A stretch of DNA of 64,000 bases from Peptoniphilaceae bacterium (GTDB lineage: Bacteria; Bacillota; Clostridia; Tissierellales; Peptoniphilaceae). Both the position numbers and the translations under genes were made by a program. Below, one piece after another: positions 1 through 8,493 of the stretch. The DNA lies in assembly GCA_028726605.1 (NCBI GenBank), contig JAQYPV010000013.1, positions 1-64,000 of the forward strand, given 5' to 3'. The notes under the pieces are model-generated. The model ran no database searches and was not told where the DNA came from. It saw only the letters and a list, made by a program, of their open reading frames with translations. Within the stretch, counting starts at the first letter, position 1. Each line of letters begins with the position of its first letter.

Positions 1-51
1 CATGAACATGAATACGATGATCATGAGCCAGGCTAAAATCGTCAATGCCAT
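1..51 (-). CDS. 5' end of a membrane protein, possibly CitMHS-family citrate transporter (partial)
   Basis: Only the first 17 codons lie in the window; the gene runs off the left edge. They encode a hydrophobic start (MALTILAWLMIIVFMFM) that would be the first membrane helix. An excellent ribosome binding site, AAAAGGAGG at 57-65, sits five bases upstream of the ATG, so the start is well supported even though little protein is visible. From memory, CitMHS-family metal-citrate symporters begin in much the same way, and the window is rich in citrate lyase genes, so a citrate carrier is plausible. This is inference from 17 residues; any polytopic membrane protein could start like this. Confidence 0.5.
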   Translation of the reverse strand, partial: MALTILAWLMIIVFMFM

Positions 52-478
52 TACTGCCTCCTTTTCAACCTTTCGAAACCTTTTCAGGACAATTCCATTG
101 CGCCGGCCCTTTCGGCGTCGACGCCGCCTCGCCTTTCCTCATGAGGGTGCTCTCATTTTAACCTCTTTTGTCGAAAAAAAGTAGAGATATACAGGCTGAA
201 TGACATATTAATTGTTCTAAAGTGTTTTTGAATTTGGGAAGGTCAATTGAACGGTATTGATAACCCGGGGTAATATTGTTTATAAAAAGTATTCAATAAA
301 AATAGATTATGAATAAAGATTGAAATATATTTAGGTCGTCAGCGTGCCTAGAGAATCGCATCGTGGGGGTCTAGCTTGACAAAAGGGTAGCCGAACGGCG
401 GTAGCTCACAATACCAAAGCGGCCGCCGGGTGTAAAGCCTGACTGCCGCTTCGTTTGAAACTCGTGATGTCGCTAAAG
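52..478. other. long non-coding leader between dfx and the left-edge gene
   Basis: About 430 bases with no credible gene. The part at 185-330 is AT-rich, unlike the surroundings. The part at 330-470 is GC-rich and can fold: AAGCGGC (about 417) pairs with GCCGCTT (about 444), and GCCG-AA-CGGC pairs just before it. On the minus strand these lie after dfx and before the left-edge transporter gene, so they could be a dfx terminator (the U-run is poor) or a structured leader. I could not match it to a known riboswitch. Confidence 0.4.
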
Positions 479-850
479 TTACGCCTCAGCCTTCCAGAGG
501 CCGTGCTTGTTGCAGTGTTCGTAAGCTTCGACTTTGCCTTCGCCGACGACGAATTCGGCCTTCGGCGCGTCGCCCGGCTTCAGGGCCTTGGTCATGACGA
601 CGTCGTTCTGCACCAGAGCGATCATCGTGATCCAGTGATCTTCTTCCATCGGATGCGGAACTTCGCCGACTGTCACGGTGACCTTGTTGCCGTCGCGTTC
701 GATGACGGGGACGTGCTTTTCCTGCGCCGCATCCGTCGTATTGGCTTCCAAAAGCTTCGTCTTCTGACCGCAGCAGGACGGGACGGCATCGCCATGATCA
801 TTGGCCTTGAAATACAACGCACCACACTCTTCGCAATAGTAGACTTTCAT
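479..850 (-). CDS. dfx: desulfoferrodoxin (superoxide reductase)
   Basis: This 123-residue cytosolic protein reduces superoxide to hydrogen peroxide without making oxygen, a typical defence of anaerobes. The N-terminal desulforedoxin-like domain carries the Fe(Cys)4 centre ligands Cys6, Cys9, Cys26 and Cys27. The C-terminal neelaredoxin-like domain carries the active centre ligands His46, His66, His72, Cys113 and His116, so all expected ligands are present and this is a two-iron enzyme. The ATG follows GAAGGAGG. It is divergent from lexA, and the two share a 116-base intergenic region that contains the LexA box. Whether SOS control extends to dfx cannot be told from sequence. Confidence 0.97.
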   Translation of the reverse strand: MKVYYCEECGALYFKANDHGDAVPSCCGQKTKLLEANTTDAAQEKHVPVIERDGNKVTVTVGEVPHPMEEDHWITMIALVQNDVVMTKALKPGDAPKAEFVVGEGKVEAYEHCNKHGLWKAEA

Positions 851-925
851 GATTCCTCCTTCACTTGGATCCTGGCCTCTCGTGGACCTTCGTTCTATTG
901 ATACCCCAATTCGATTTGGCTATGC

Positions 926-949
926 TATACTGAAAAAGAACGATTGTTC
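926..949 (+). promoter_or_regulatory. lexA promoter (extended -10) and LexA operator
   Basis: TGC followed by TATACT (-10 at 926-931) is an extended -10 element. The perfect dyad GAAC-GATT-GTTC at 938-949 matches the Gram-positive LexA (DinR) box and lies just downstream of the -10, where a repressor would block initiation. It indicates that lexA is autoregulated. Confidence 0.88.
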
Positions 950-966
950 GTCGAGAAAAGGAGCCG

Positions 967-1605
967 ATGATGACCATGGATGCCACCCAACGAAGACGCG
1001 ATGTCTATCGATTTATCCGACAGTTTTTTGAAGAGCAGGGAATGGCGCCTTCCTACCGCCAGATCTGCGATGGTGTGGGTATCGCTTCCACCTCGACGGT
1101 GTCGAAGGACCTCCACATATTGGAGACGCACGGCCTGATTAAGATGACTGAAGGCAACTACCGCTCCATGCAACTGGTCGATGCCATACAGCAGCCCTCA
1201 GCCCCTGCTACAGCGACGCGCGATGACATCTACGACATTCCCGTGTACGGCGCGGTCGCCGCCGGCAGTCCCATCTACGCCGACGACATCTGTGAAACCA
1301 CGCTGCCCCTCCCGGCGTCGTTTTTCCCTAACGACGGCGGAGACTACTTTCTTCTGGAGATTCACGGCGAGTCCATGATCGACGCCGGCATCTTCGACGG
1401 CGATCACGTCATCGTCAGGCGTCAAGAGACCGCCCGAAACGGTCAACAAGTGGTAGCGCTCATCGAGGACGAAGCCACCGTCAAGACCTTTTATCGCCAT
1501 CCCGATCACATCGAGTTGCGCCCCGAAAATCCCAATTACCGCCCGATTCGCGTGCGCGACTGCCGCATTTTGGGCGTCGTCTGCGGGCTATACCGGATAT
1601 ACTAG
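967..1605 (+). CDS. lexA: LexA repressor (SOS regulator, self-cleaving)
   Basis: This 212-residue protein represses the SOS regulon and cleaves itself when RecA filaments form. Residues 7-70 form the winged-helix DNA-binding domain. The Ala99-Gly100 bond within VAAGSP is the autocleavage site; Ser136 (in HGESM) and Lys173 (in ATVK) are the catalytic dyad. Two adjacent ATG codons at 967 and 970 follow AAAGGAG at 957-963; the second has the better spacing (6 bases), so either may be used. An SOS operator lies directly upstream. Downstream it converges on an Abi/HEPN-like gene. Confidence 0.97.
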   Translation: MMTMDATQRRRDVYRFIRQFFEEQGMAPSYRQICDGVGIASTSTVSKDLHILETHGLIKMTEGNYRSMQLVDAIQQPSAPATATRDDIYDIPVYGAVAAGSPIYADDICETTLPLPASFFPNDGGDYFLLEIHGESMIDAGIFDGDHVIVRRQETARNGQQVVALIEDEATVKTFYRHPDHIELRPENPNYRPIRVRDCRILGVVCGLYRIY

Positions 1606-1654
1606 ACGAAGCGTTTCAAGGCGGATCAAAATCATCGTCTCTCGATGTCCCCCT

Positions 1655-2575
1655 TTATTCGCGCGGCGTGCGCATCGGATGGCGCAAGACGTCTTCCCAG
1701 TGATCCGGAAAGTTGCCCAACGCCGGCGGAATGTCCGGATGCCGTTCAAAAATCTGCACGAACGTGTCCAGCATCGCATCGCCCTTTCGAGAATCCAGCA
1801 GATGCACGAGCGCCAGCATCGCCACAAAGAGGGCGTTGGGATTGAGGACGTAGTCGGGATCGCACTTTTGGATCCACGCGCGGTCCTCATTTAAGACGGC
1901 GCAGCCGTCGGGGAAATTGCGATACAAGAGGCGCCCGTGATGCGCGCAGGTGTTACGAATGGTAGTCAAGACCTTGAGAAACGAATTGAGGACCTGCTCG
2001 CTTCGAATGTGGTAGTACATGGCCAGCTCTTTCTGCTGCGGGCGCTTGAGATTGGAGACGACTTTGGAGAGCGTCCCCATGGTGACCACTTCAAGCGCCA
2101 CGTAGACCGGCACATCGCGGCTGTCGTCAGGATCGTCACGGTTTCGAAACGCCTTGACGAAAGGCTCGTTGGCGCGCGTCAACTCATTTTCCACGTCATT
2201 CAAAAAGTGATGGTGATAGTCTTCATTTTTGAAATTCTCAGAATCCAAATAGCCGAACGCCCCAAAGTGCTCATTCAACACGTATCCCACGACGTTTCGA
2301 AGTTGCACTTCCATGTCCGCGAGGAAGTCAAAAATGCAGTTTTTAAGGGCGCGATCGCAGTGATACGCCTCGTAAAGGAGTTCAATGGTCGTGCCTTCCC
2401 GGTACCTTCCCGTTTGGCGGTCGATCCAATAGAGACCGTAGTTTTCCAAGTGAAAGGGGCTTAAGTCTTGAAAGATGTCCTGCGCCACCCCTTCGTCTTG
2501 CACGATGAGGCCGTTTTTCATCATGCCCTTTAACTTTGCGTCATATGAAATGCCGCTGTGATCAAAGAATTCCAC
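1655..2575 (-). CDS. Abi-family (AbiD/AbiF-like) protein with HEPN-type RX4H motif
   Basis: About 306 residues. The protein resembles the Abi_2 family of abortive-infection proteins, some of which act as RNases that halt growth during phage attack. It has the conserved motif RNTCAH (residues about 207-212), an R-X4-H arrangement typical of HEPN ribonucleases, plus the family words EVQLRN and TMGTLSK. I place the start at the GTG at 2575, four bases after AAGGAGG (2580-2586); an in-frame TTG at 2599 has no ribosome binding site. No partner antitoxin or restriction gene is adjacent. Abi_2 proteins are also common as chromosomal orphans, so a defence role is inference. Confidence 0.82.
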   Translation of the reverse strand: MEFFDHSGISYDAKLKGMMKNGLIVQDEGVAQDIFQDLSPFHLENYGLYWIDRQTGRYREGTTIELLYEAYHCDRALKNCIFDFLADMEVQLRNVVGYVLNEHFGAFGYLDSENFKNEDYHHHFLNDVENELTRANEPFVKAFRNRDDPDDSRDVPVYVALEVVTMGTLSKVVSNLKRPQQKELAMYYHIRSEQVLNSFLKVLTTIRNTCAHHGRLLYRNFPDGCAVLNEDRAWIQKCDPDYVLNPNALFVAMLALVHLLDSRKGDAMLDTFVQIFERHPDIPPALGNFPDHWEDVLRHPMRTPRE

Positions 2576-2597
2576 GACGCCTCCTTCAAAACGATAC

Positions 2598-2640
2598 AAA
2601 AAATCCCGCCGTTTTGCACGTCAACGAGAGGTGTGGCGGG
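2598..2640 (-). terminator. rho-independent terminator after udk
   Basis: On the minus strand CCCGCC (2635-2640) pairs with GGCGGG (2605-2610) across a 24-base loop, followed by six T (2598-2603). It lies between udk and the Abi gene, so it separates them into different transcripts. Confidence 0.65.
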
Positions 2641-2686
2641 TTAGGTTGATTTCATGATACCACATTTAATGCCCGATCGCCTCTTT

Positions 2687-3310
2687 TTATCGCTCTTCCT
2701 CCGCCTCGGCCAGACGCTTCACGTGATTGCGCAGGATGGTCACGCCCTGGATGTTCTCTGCCCCACGGGGAATGATGAGATCCGCGTGAGACTTCGTGGG
2801 CAACACGAAAGCCTCGTGCATGGGCTTGATGGTCTCCTCGTATTGATCGAGGATGGACGCCAGCGATCGTCCCCGCTCCAGCTGGTCGCGGCGAATGCGC
2901 CGGATGAGCCGCGTATCGGCATCGGCATCGATGAAGACCTTGAGGTCCAGCAAGGGCTGCAATGCGGGAAAGTACAGGACAAAAAGCCCTTCGAGTAAGA
3001 TGACAGGCTTCGGCTCCGCCGCGATCGTCTCCTCGCTGCGGGTATAATTCACGTAGTCGTAGACGGGAATCTCCACCGTCTGCCCTGACAGCAACATGTT
3101 CAAGTCAGCGATGAGGCGGTCGATGTCGAACGCATCCGGATGATCGTAGTTGAACCTTACCCGTTCTTCGAACGAGTACTCCTGATAGGGCTTGTAGTAC
3201 GCATCCATTGTGATGACCATGCCTCGACCGCCGAGGTCTTGTTCTAACTGATGGATGATTGAAGTCTTTCCTGATGCGGTTCCGCCCGCAATGCCGATCA
3301 CTTTCGTCAT
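2687..3310 (-). CDS. udk: uridine kinase
   Basis: Phosphorylates uridine (and cytidine) to the monophosphate for pyrimidine salvage. The P-loop GGTASGKTS is at residues 9-17, and the length of 207 residues is normal for the family. I chose the ATG at 3310 (MTKVIGIAGG); an upstream TTG would add ten poor residues. The -10-like TATACT at 3331-3336 lies immediately downstream of the terminator of the preceding nucleotidase gene, so udk probably has its own promoter. A wall-anchored 5'-nucleotidase next door would supply nucleosides for it. Confidence 0.95.
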   Translation of the reverse strand: MTKVIGIAGGTASGKTSIIHQLEQDLGGRGMVITMDAYYKPYQEYSFEERVRFNYDHPDAFDIDRLIADLNMLLSGQTVEIPVYDYVNYTRSEETIAAEPKPVILLEGLFVLYFPALQPLLDLKVFIDADADTRLIRRIRRDQLERGRSLASILDQYEETIKPMHEAFVLPTKSHADLIIPRGAENIQGVTILRNHVKRLAEAEEER

Positions 3311-3338
3311 AGGCCCCCCTTTTTTTCCCCAGTATAAC

Positions 3339-3364
3339 AAAAAACCGGGAGCTTTCGCTCCCGG
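3339..3364 (-). terminator. strong terminator after the 5'-nucleotidase gene
   Basis: A perfect 8-bp stem CCGGGAGC/GCTCCCGG with a GAAA tetraloop (3345-3364, read on minus) is followed by six T (3339-3344). Confidence 0.95.
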
Positions 3365-3391
3365 CGTGGAACCCTTTTTACGATGCGCAGT

Positions 3392-5389
3392 TTACTTCGT
3401 CATCTCTTCCTTTTTCTTGAGAAGGTAAAGCGCACTTCCCGCTGCCACGAGGAACAGCGGCGCAGCCATTGCCATATCGCCTGTCTTCGGCGCAGACGAC
3501 TTCTTCGTGTCGTCCTTTTTCGGCGCAACATTTTGCGGCTTCTCGTGCTGCTCTGCCGGCTTCTTGCCCGGCTCTTCTTGCTGCGGTTCCACCTGAGTCG
3601 GATCTTGTTGCGGATCCTTCGTCGGCGGAGTCAACGGAACGTTCATCGCCACGGCTTCCGTCACGCGGCCGTCCGCCTTGTACGTGAAGGTGCCGTTATT
3701 CTCTTTGGTGAGCGACGTCATGTAGTCCTCCACGACCTGCGCGAGGGACCCATGCGTCGCCAACAATTTGTGATTCTCGAACATCGTGTAGCCGTCGCCG
3801 CCCACAGCCATAAAGTCATTCGTGGCCAATTTGTAGGTCTTCGACGGATCCACCGCTTGTCCGTTGATCTTGATGTTGGTCGCCGTCGACGGCGTTTCGC
3901 CTTCGCCCTTGACGATTTCAAATGTCATGCCCGCCACGTGCGGGAACTTGCCGGCCGGCTCCGGATAATCCGAAACGCCGAAGTTCAGAGCGTCGATGAT
4001 GTCCTGACCCGTCACTTCAATGACCGTCATGGCGTTGCCAAACGGCAAGACCGTGAAGACGTCGCCCACCGTCACCTCACCGGCATCGATGGAAGCGCGG
4101 ATGCCGCCGCCATTGGTGATGACGACATCGGCGCCAGACTCTTTGAGCATGGCATCAGTGATGAGATCGCCCATGGCCGTCTCTCCGGCACGCACGTGCT
4201 CGCGCACGCCATCCAAAGTCTCAGAGAGCGTGCCGACCACCTGGCCCAACACCTTCTCGTTGTCCTTGTTGAAGGCTTCGATGGTCGCCTTGATGTCTTC
4301 GTTGTCGTCGTAGTCCTGCGCCTCTTTGAAGTTCATGAGGCGTGCCGTCGTCGTCGCTTCGCCTTTGTCGTTGAACGCGATGGTCACCACGCCGATGTTC
4401 TCCAGCGCTGAACCCGTGGAAGCGCCCAGTGTGCCGTTTTCAAAAACATGCCCGTCCGTCCAGACGGTGTGGCTGTGACCGTCGAGCATCAGATCCAGAT
4501 TCTTCAGCTGTTCGACCACCTTCAAGGTGTTGATCTCCGATGCCTTGTCGCTTCCCAGATGGCTCATCATGATGGTGTAGTTGGCGCCGCGGGAGAGCAG
4601 TCTGTCGATCTCACCCTGGGCGATTTTCACCGTCTCATCGAGCGTCTCCGTGAAGTTCAAGCCCTTCGTGTTGTTCGGATTGGCCTTGTACTTGGTCTCC
4701 GGCGTCGCCATGCCGAAGATGCCCAACTTCACGCCGTCCACGTCCACCAACTGGCCTTCATCGAAGACGAGATTGCCGTTCTCGTCGAAGACGTTTGACG
4801 CCAGCCACGGGAAATCAGACATCTCGTGCAGTTTCAGCGCCTGCTCTTTACTGTAGTCGAACTCGTGATTGCCCGGCACGAAGAACTGCACGCCGGCTTT
4901 GTTCATGAGTTCAATCATCGATTCGCCTTGAGACAGCGTCACGAAATTCGTACCCTGCGTGGCGTCGCCCATATCCAACACGAGCGTCGGGCCATCGGCC
5001 TTCGTCTTTTCGATGACGCCGGCGTACTTGGCATAGCCGATTTTGCCGGTCTCCCCGTCCTCATTCGCTTCTGCTTCCACGTTGCCATGCACGTCATTCG
5101 TGTGCAGAATGGTGATTTCCTTGTTGGCCACAGCTTCGTTCGCCACGGCCAGCGCGGCTTCCTTCTCTTGAGGCGCGACGGCCGCTTCTGTCGTCTCTTC
5201 ATCTGCTTCGACGACCAAATCGGCTTCCGTCACTTCACTCTCTTCGGTCACGGCCGCTTCGGTTTCGCGGACATTCTCCACGAACGTCGCCAGCGGGGTT
5301 GCTTCGCCGCTCTCAGCATACGCCGCGTGTGGGAAGATCAGACCCACACTGAGCGCGATGGCCAAGACCAAGCGTGTCCTCTTCTTCAT
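3392..5389 (-). CDS. secreted wall-anchored 5'-nucleotidase / metallophosphoesterase
   Basis: 665 residues. A signal peptide (residues 1-25, ending AYA) is followed by an acidic linker, then the calcineurin-like metallophosphatase domain with HTNDVHGN (96-103), GDATQG (141-146) and GNHEFD (173-178), and the 5'-nucleotidase C-terminal domain (about 390-570). The tail has a proline/glutamine-rich spacer, the sortase-like motif APKTG (633-637), a hydrophobic segment and KKKEE, so it should be linked to the cell wall, although the usual Leu is Ala. Such enzymes hydrolyse extracellular nucleotides (UshA/NT5E-like). The ATG follows AAAGGAGG. It has its own terminator. Confidence 0.93.
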   Translation of the reverse strand: MKKRTRLVLAIALSVGLIFPHAAYAESGEATPLATFVENVRETEAAVTEESEVTEADLVVEADEETTEAAVAPQEKEAALAVANEAVANKEITILHTNDVHGNVEAEANEDGETGKIGYAKYAGVIEKTKADGPTLVLDMGDATQGTNFVTLSQGESMIELMNKAGVQFFVPGNHEFDYSKEQALKLHEMSDFPWLASNVFDENGNLVFDEGQLVDVDGVKLGIFGMATPETKYKANPNNTKGLNFTETLDETVKIAQGEIDRLLSRGANYTIMMSHLGSDKASEINTLKVVEQLKNLDLMLDGHSHTVWTDGHVFENGTLGASTGSALENIGVVTIAFNDKGEATTTARLMNFKEAQDYDDNEDIKATIEAFNKDNEKVLGQVVGTLSETLDGVREHVRAGETAMGDLITDAMLKESGADVVITNGGGIRASIDAGEVTVGDVFTVLPFGNAMTVIEVTGQDIIDALNFGVSDYPEPAGKFPHVAGMTFEIVKGEGETPSTATNIKINGQAVDPSKTYKLATNDFMAVGGDGYTMFENHKLLATHGSLAQVVEDYMTSLTKENNGTFTYKADGRVTEAVAMNVPLTPPTKDPQQDPTQVEPQQEEPGKKPAEQHEKPQNVAPKKDDTKKSSAPKTGDMAMAAPLFLVAAGSALYLLKKKEEMTK

Positions 5390-5692
5390 CGCCTTCCTCC
5401 TTTTCCTTCGAGCGTCCGAGCATCTTCAAAAGACGTCAGTACATAAACTCCACCTCTATGATACCTTCTCTTATAGAAAAGTGTCACATGAATTTGTAAA
5501 AAAAACCTTTTTTTACGTGAGGAACGTGTAAATTGTTTCGCTATTGTTTTTTCTCTACATTCATCTAATCTCATTCACAAAAACAGCTCCCATCATGCCA
5601 TGAGGACGCTACACATTAAAGACAAATGCATTTCTTAAGATAAGGGCAATCACAGCGGCTTGCGGCCGCAAAGTGAAAGAAAGGAAGACGAC
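5390..5692. other. divergent intergenic region with a dyad
   Basis: Non-coding region between two divergent secreted-protein genes. An imperfect 21-bp dyad at 5512-5532 (TTTACGT...ACGTGTAAA) could be an operator. TATAAG near 5470 on the minus strand is a weak -10 candidate for the nucleotidase. No gene was seen. Confidence 0.35.
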
Positions 5693-6658
5693 ATGAAAGA
5701 AACCCCTCGTTTCGTCATGGCACAGCGCCTCACGGCATTCACCTTGGCCCTGCTCTTGCTCCTCATGCCTTTCGGTCGCGTGGCACGGGCGGACAATCTG
5801 AAACAGCCGGTCTTCGCCTACGGGCAGAGTTTGACGGATGAGCAAAAACAGGAGACGGCCCAGTGGCTGGGTGTGAGTGATTCCGCGTTGGAAATGCAGG
5901 TCAACATCGATGAGATGAACGGCCTCTTGCATGACGACTATGACTACTATCAGGTCTATTCATCGGTCTATTTGGAGCCGCGTGAAAAGGGGACGGGCGT
6001 CTCCGTCAAGATCGTGACGCCCAAGACCATCACCGAGATCACCCCCTCGCAGTACGAAAACGCCGCCATCACCGCCGGAGCCACCGATATGACCATTCGC
6101 GTCGCCTCGGTGAAAGCCGTCGACGGCTCAGGCGCGCTCGCCGGCGTCTACAAGGCGTTCAGCGGCACCACCGGAGAGCTTCCGAAGGAAAACGTCCAAG
6201 TCGCGCAAGAGGAGCTCTCGACGACGTCGAAGATTTCCGAAGAGAACAAAGATAAAGAAGGGTTCTCAGACGATCTTCTGAACGCCGCCATCGCCGAGAT
6301 CAAGGCGCAGATCATCACCGTCAAAGAAGAAAACGACGGACAGATCAACAGCGGGCAGATCATCAACATCGTCAACAACGTCGTAAACAACTACAACTTG
6401 GGCGACGTGCTGACACAGGATCAAATGGACGCGTTATCCGATCTGATGGGCAAGTTCTCACAAATTCGCTTGACCGATGAGCAAGTCGAAAACCTGAAGG
6501 CGCTGGGTTCGCGCCTCATGGAATCCGGCGGCAAACTCCTCGAAAACGTCAAATCCCAGTGGGATGCCATCTCGCCGGAAACCAAGCAGGAGATTGGCGG
6601 GTTTTTCCAGCGCATCTTCAGCGCCATCGGCGACTTCTTCAATTCCCTCTTCCATTGA
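5693..6658 (+). CDS. secreted DUF1002 protein (YpuA-like)
   Basis: 321 residues of unknown function. A signal peptide (hydrophobic stretch at about 10-26, cleavage near ARA-DN) is followed by a DUF1002 domain like Bacillus subtilis YpuA. The C-terminal third is helical and ends in an amphipathic segment (about residues 290-321: FFQRIFSAIGDFFNSLFH). There is no wall-anchoring motif or transmembrane tail, so the protein is probably exported or loosely surface-associated. The ATG at 5693 follows AAGGAAG; an upstream TTG at 5660 is unlikely. The gene converges on nrdD with a shared terminator. Confidence 0.85.
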   Translation: MKETPRFVMAQRLTAFTLALLLLLMPFGRVARADNLKQPVFAYGQSLTDEQKQETAQWLGVSDSALEMQVNIDEMNGLLHDDYDYYQVYSSVYLEPREKGTGVSVKIVTPKTITEITPSQYENAAITAGATDMTIRVASVKAVDGSGALAGVYKAFSGTTGELPKENVQVAQEELSTTSKISEENKDKEGFSDDLLNAAIAEIKAQIITVKEENDGQINSGQIINIVNNVVNNYNLGDVLTQDQMDALSDLMGKFSQIRLTDEQVENLKALGSRLMESGGKLLENVKSQWDAISPETKQEIGGFFQRIFSAIGDFFNSLFH

Positions 6659-6671
6659 TTAAAAATTGAAT

Positions 6672-6709
6672 AAAAAACAGCGTCGACTCAAAGGTCGGCG
6701 CTGTTTTTT
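6672..6709 (+). terminator. terminator between DUF1002 gene and nrdD, overlapping the nrdD 3' end
   Basis: AACAGCGTCGAC pairs with GTCGGCGCTGTT, with six A before and six T after, so it can act in both directions. The one imperfect pair is a U-G wobble in the plus transcript and C-A in the minus transcript, so it fits the plus-strand gene better. The nrdD stop codon (6688-6690) lies in the loop. Confidence 0.9.
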
Positions 6710-8493
6710 AGTGCATTCGTGTACGTCTTGCGGTCTCGGTATTCCTGTTGTTTCCCGTCGTTCCAATGCTGCACGGGGCGATAGTAGCCCGTGATGCGAC
6801 TGTAAACCTCGGTCTTGGCGCCACAGTGCGGACACGTCGTCTCCTCCCCCGCCAGATAGCCGTGGTTGGGGCAGATAGAATAGGTCGGCGAAATCGTGTA
6901 GTAGGGCAAGCGGAAGTTCGTCGCAATGGCGCGGACCAGAGCCATGGCGCTCTTCCAATCCGGGAGCTTTTCGCCAATGAAGGTGTGAAAGACGGTGCCC
7001 GAAGTGTAAAGCGTCTGCAACTCGTCTTGCGCTTTGAGGGCCTCAAACACATCCGTCGTCGCGCCCACCGGCAAGTGGGTCGAATTGGTGTAATACGGCG
7101 TGCCACTGTCGTTCGCCGTCCGGATGTCCGGAAACTCTTCGCGATCGTGACGCGCAAAGCGGTACGACGTGGACTCTGCCGGCGTCGCCTCCAGATTGTA
7201 GAGATCGCCGTACTGCTCCTGGTAATCGCCCAAGCGCTCGCGCATGTGCAACAGGACGTCCTTTGCAAACGCCTGCGTCTTGGAATCCGTCATGTCGCCG
7301 CCCAGCCACGGAGCGTTTAGGCCCACTTCGTTCATGCCGATGATGCCGATGGTGGAGAAGTGATTGGCGAAGGTGCCGAGATAGCGTTTGGTGTAAGGAT
7401 AGAGTCCCGCGTCGAGCCACTTGTTCATGACGTCGCGCTTCTGCTTTAAGGAGCGCGCAGCCACGTCCATCAGGTGATCCAGCCGTTCATAGAAGGCCTG
7501 AGACGAATCCGAAAGGTAGGCGATGCGCGGCAAGTTGAGCGTGACGACGCCGACGGAACCCGTCGACTCCCCTGCGCCGAAGAACCCGCCGCCTTTTTTG
7601 CGCAACTCGCGTAGATCGAGGCGCAGACGGCAACACATGCTGCGCACGTCGGACGGATCCATGTCCGAGTTCACGTAGTTGGAAAAATACGGCGTGCCGT
7701 ACTTCGCGGTCATCTCGAACAAGAGCTTATTGTTGAGGCTCGGAGACCAGTCGAAATCCCGCGTGATGGAGTACGTGGGGATGGGGTATTGAAACCCGCG
7801 GCCCTCGGCATCGCCCTCCAGCATGATCTCCAGAAACGCCCGATTGACGAGGTCGGCTTCGGCTTGGCAGTCGCCATACGTGAAGTCCATGGGACGGCCG
7901 CCGACCACGGCCGGCAGATGCTTCAGATCTTCTGGAATGGTCCAGTCCAGCGTGATGTTGGAAAACGGCGCCTGTGTCCCCCATCGGCTCGGCGTGTTGA
8001 CGCCGAACACGAAGGACTGGATGCACTGTTTCACGTCGTCCAGGGAAAGGGCATCGACTTTGACGAACGGCGCCAAATACGTGTCAAACGAAGAAAAGGC
8101 CTGTGCGCCCGCCCATTCGTTCTGCATGATGCCGAGGAAGTTCACCATCTGATTGCAGAGCGTCGAGAGGTGTTTGGCCGGCGCGGAAGAGATCTTGCCG
8201 GGGATGCCGCCCAATCCCTCGTCGATGAGCTGTTTCAGGCTCCAGCCGGCGCAGTAGCCGGTGAGCATCGAAAGGTCGTGAATGTGCATGGCGCCCGAGC
8301 GGTGCGCCTCAGCGATCTCGTCGTCGTAGACTTCAGAGAGCCAGTAGTTGGCGGTAACGGCGCCGGAGTTAGACAGGATGAGTCCACCCACCGAATACGT
8401 CACCGTGGCGTTTTCTTTGACGCGCCAGTCGTTACACATGAGATAGTCGTTGACCAGTTTTTTATAGTCGAGCAATGTGGCGTCTGATTTCAT
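6688..8493 (-). CDS. nrdD: anaerobic ribonucleoside-triphosphate reductase, class III (no ATP-cone)
   Basis: Makes dNTPs without oxygen using a glycyl radical. The radical glycine is Gly569 in RITGYYRPV, followed by the conserved WNDGKQQEY stretch. The zinc-site cysteines are at about 541, 554 and 557. At 601 residues it is short for the family. It starts directly in the catalytic domain and lacks the roughly 90-residue N-terminal ATP-cone that normally confers dATP inhibition, so allosteric activity control is probably absent or different. The ATG follows GGGGAGG. The activase gene nrdG lies 177 bases upstream, with probable NrdR boxes between them. The last codons lie within a terminator hairpin. 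Confidence 0.96.
   Translation of the reverse strand: MKSDATLLDYKKLVNDYLMCNDWRVKENATVTYSVGGLILSNSGAVTANYWLSEVYDDEIAEAHRSGAMHIHDLSMLTGYCAGWSLKQLIDEGLGGIPGKISSAPAKHLSTLCNQMVNFLGIMQNEWAGAQAFSSFDTYLAPFVKVDALSLDDVKQCIQSFVFGVNTPSRWGTQAPFSNITLDWTIPEDLKHLPAVVGGRPMDFTYGDCQAEADLVNRAFLEIMLEGDAEGRGFQYPIPTYSITRDFDWSPSLNNKLLFEMTAKYGTPYFSNYVNSDMDPSDVRSMCCRLRLDLRELRKKGGGFFGAGESTGSVGVVTLNLPRIAYLSDSSQAFYERLDHLMDVAARSLKQKRDVMNKWLDAGLYPYTKRYLGTFANHFSTIGIIGMNEVGLNAPWLGGDMTDSKTQAFAKDVLLHMRERLGDYQEQYGDLYNLEATPAESTSYRFARHDREEFPDIRTANDSGTPYYTNSTHLPVGATTDVFEALKAQDELQTLYTSGTVFHTFIGEKLPDWKSAMALVRAIATNFRLPYYTISPTYSICPNHGYLAGEETTCPHCGAKTEVYSRITGYYRPVQHWNDGKQQEYRDRKTYTNALKNSADL

Noticed and set aside
2-184. 60-codon plus-strand frame at the left edge
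   Set aside because: It lies opposite the well-supported minus-strand start at 51 and its ribosome binding site, and has no ribosome binding site of its own.
3383-4411. Long open frames on the strand opposite the nucleotidase, M14, DnaK and other genes
   Set aside because: They mirror the codon structure of well-identified genes, have arginine/histidine-rich sequence and lack ribosome binding sites; they are by-products of high GC.
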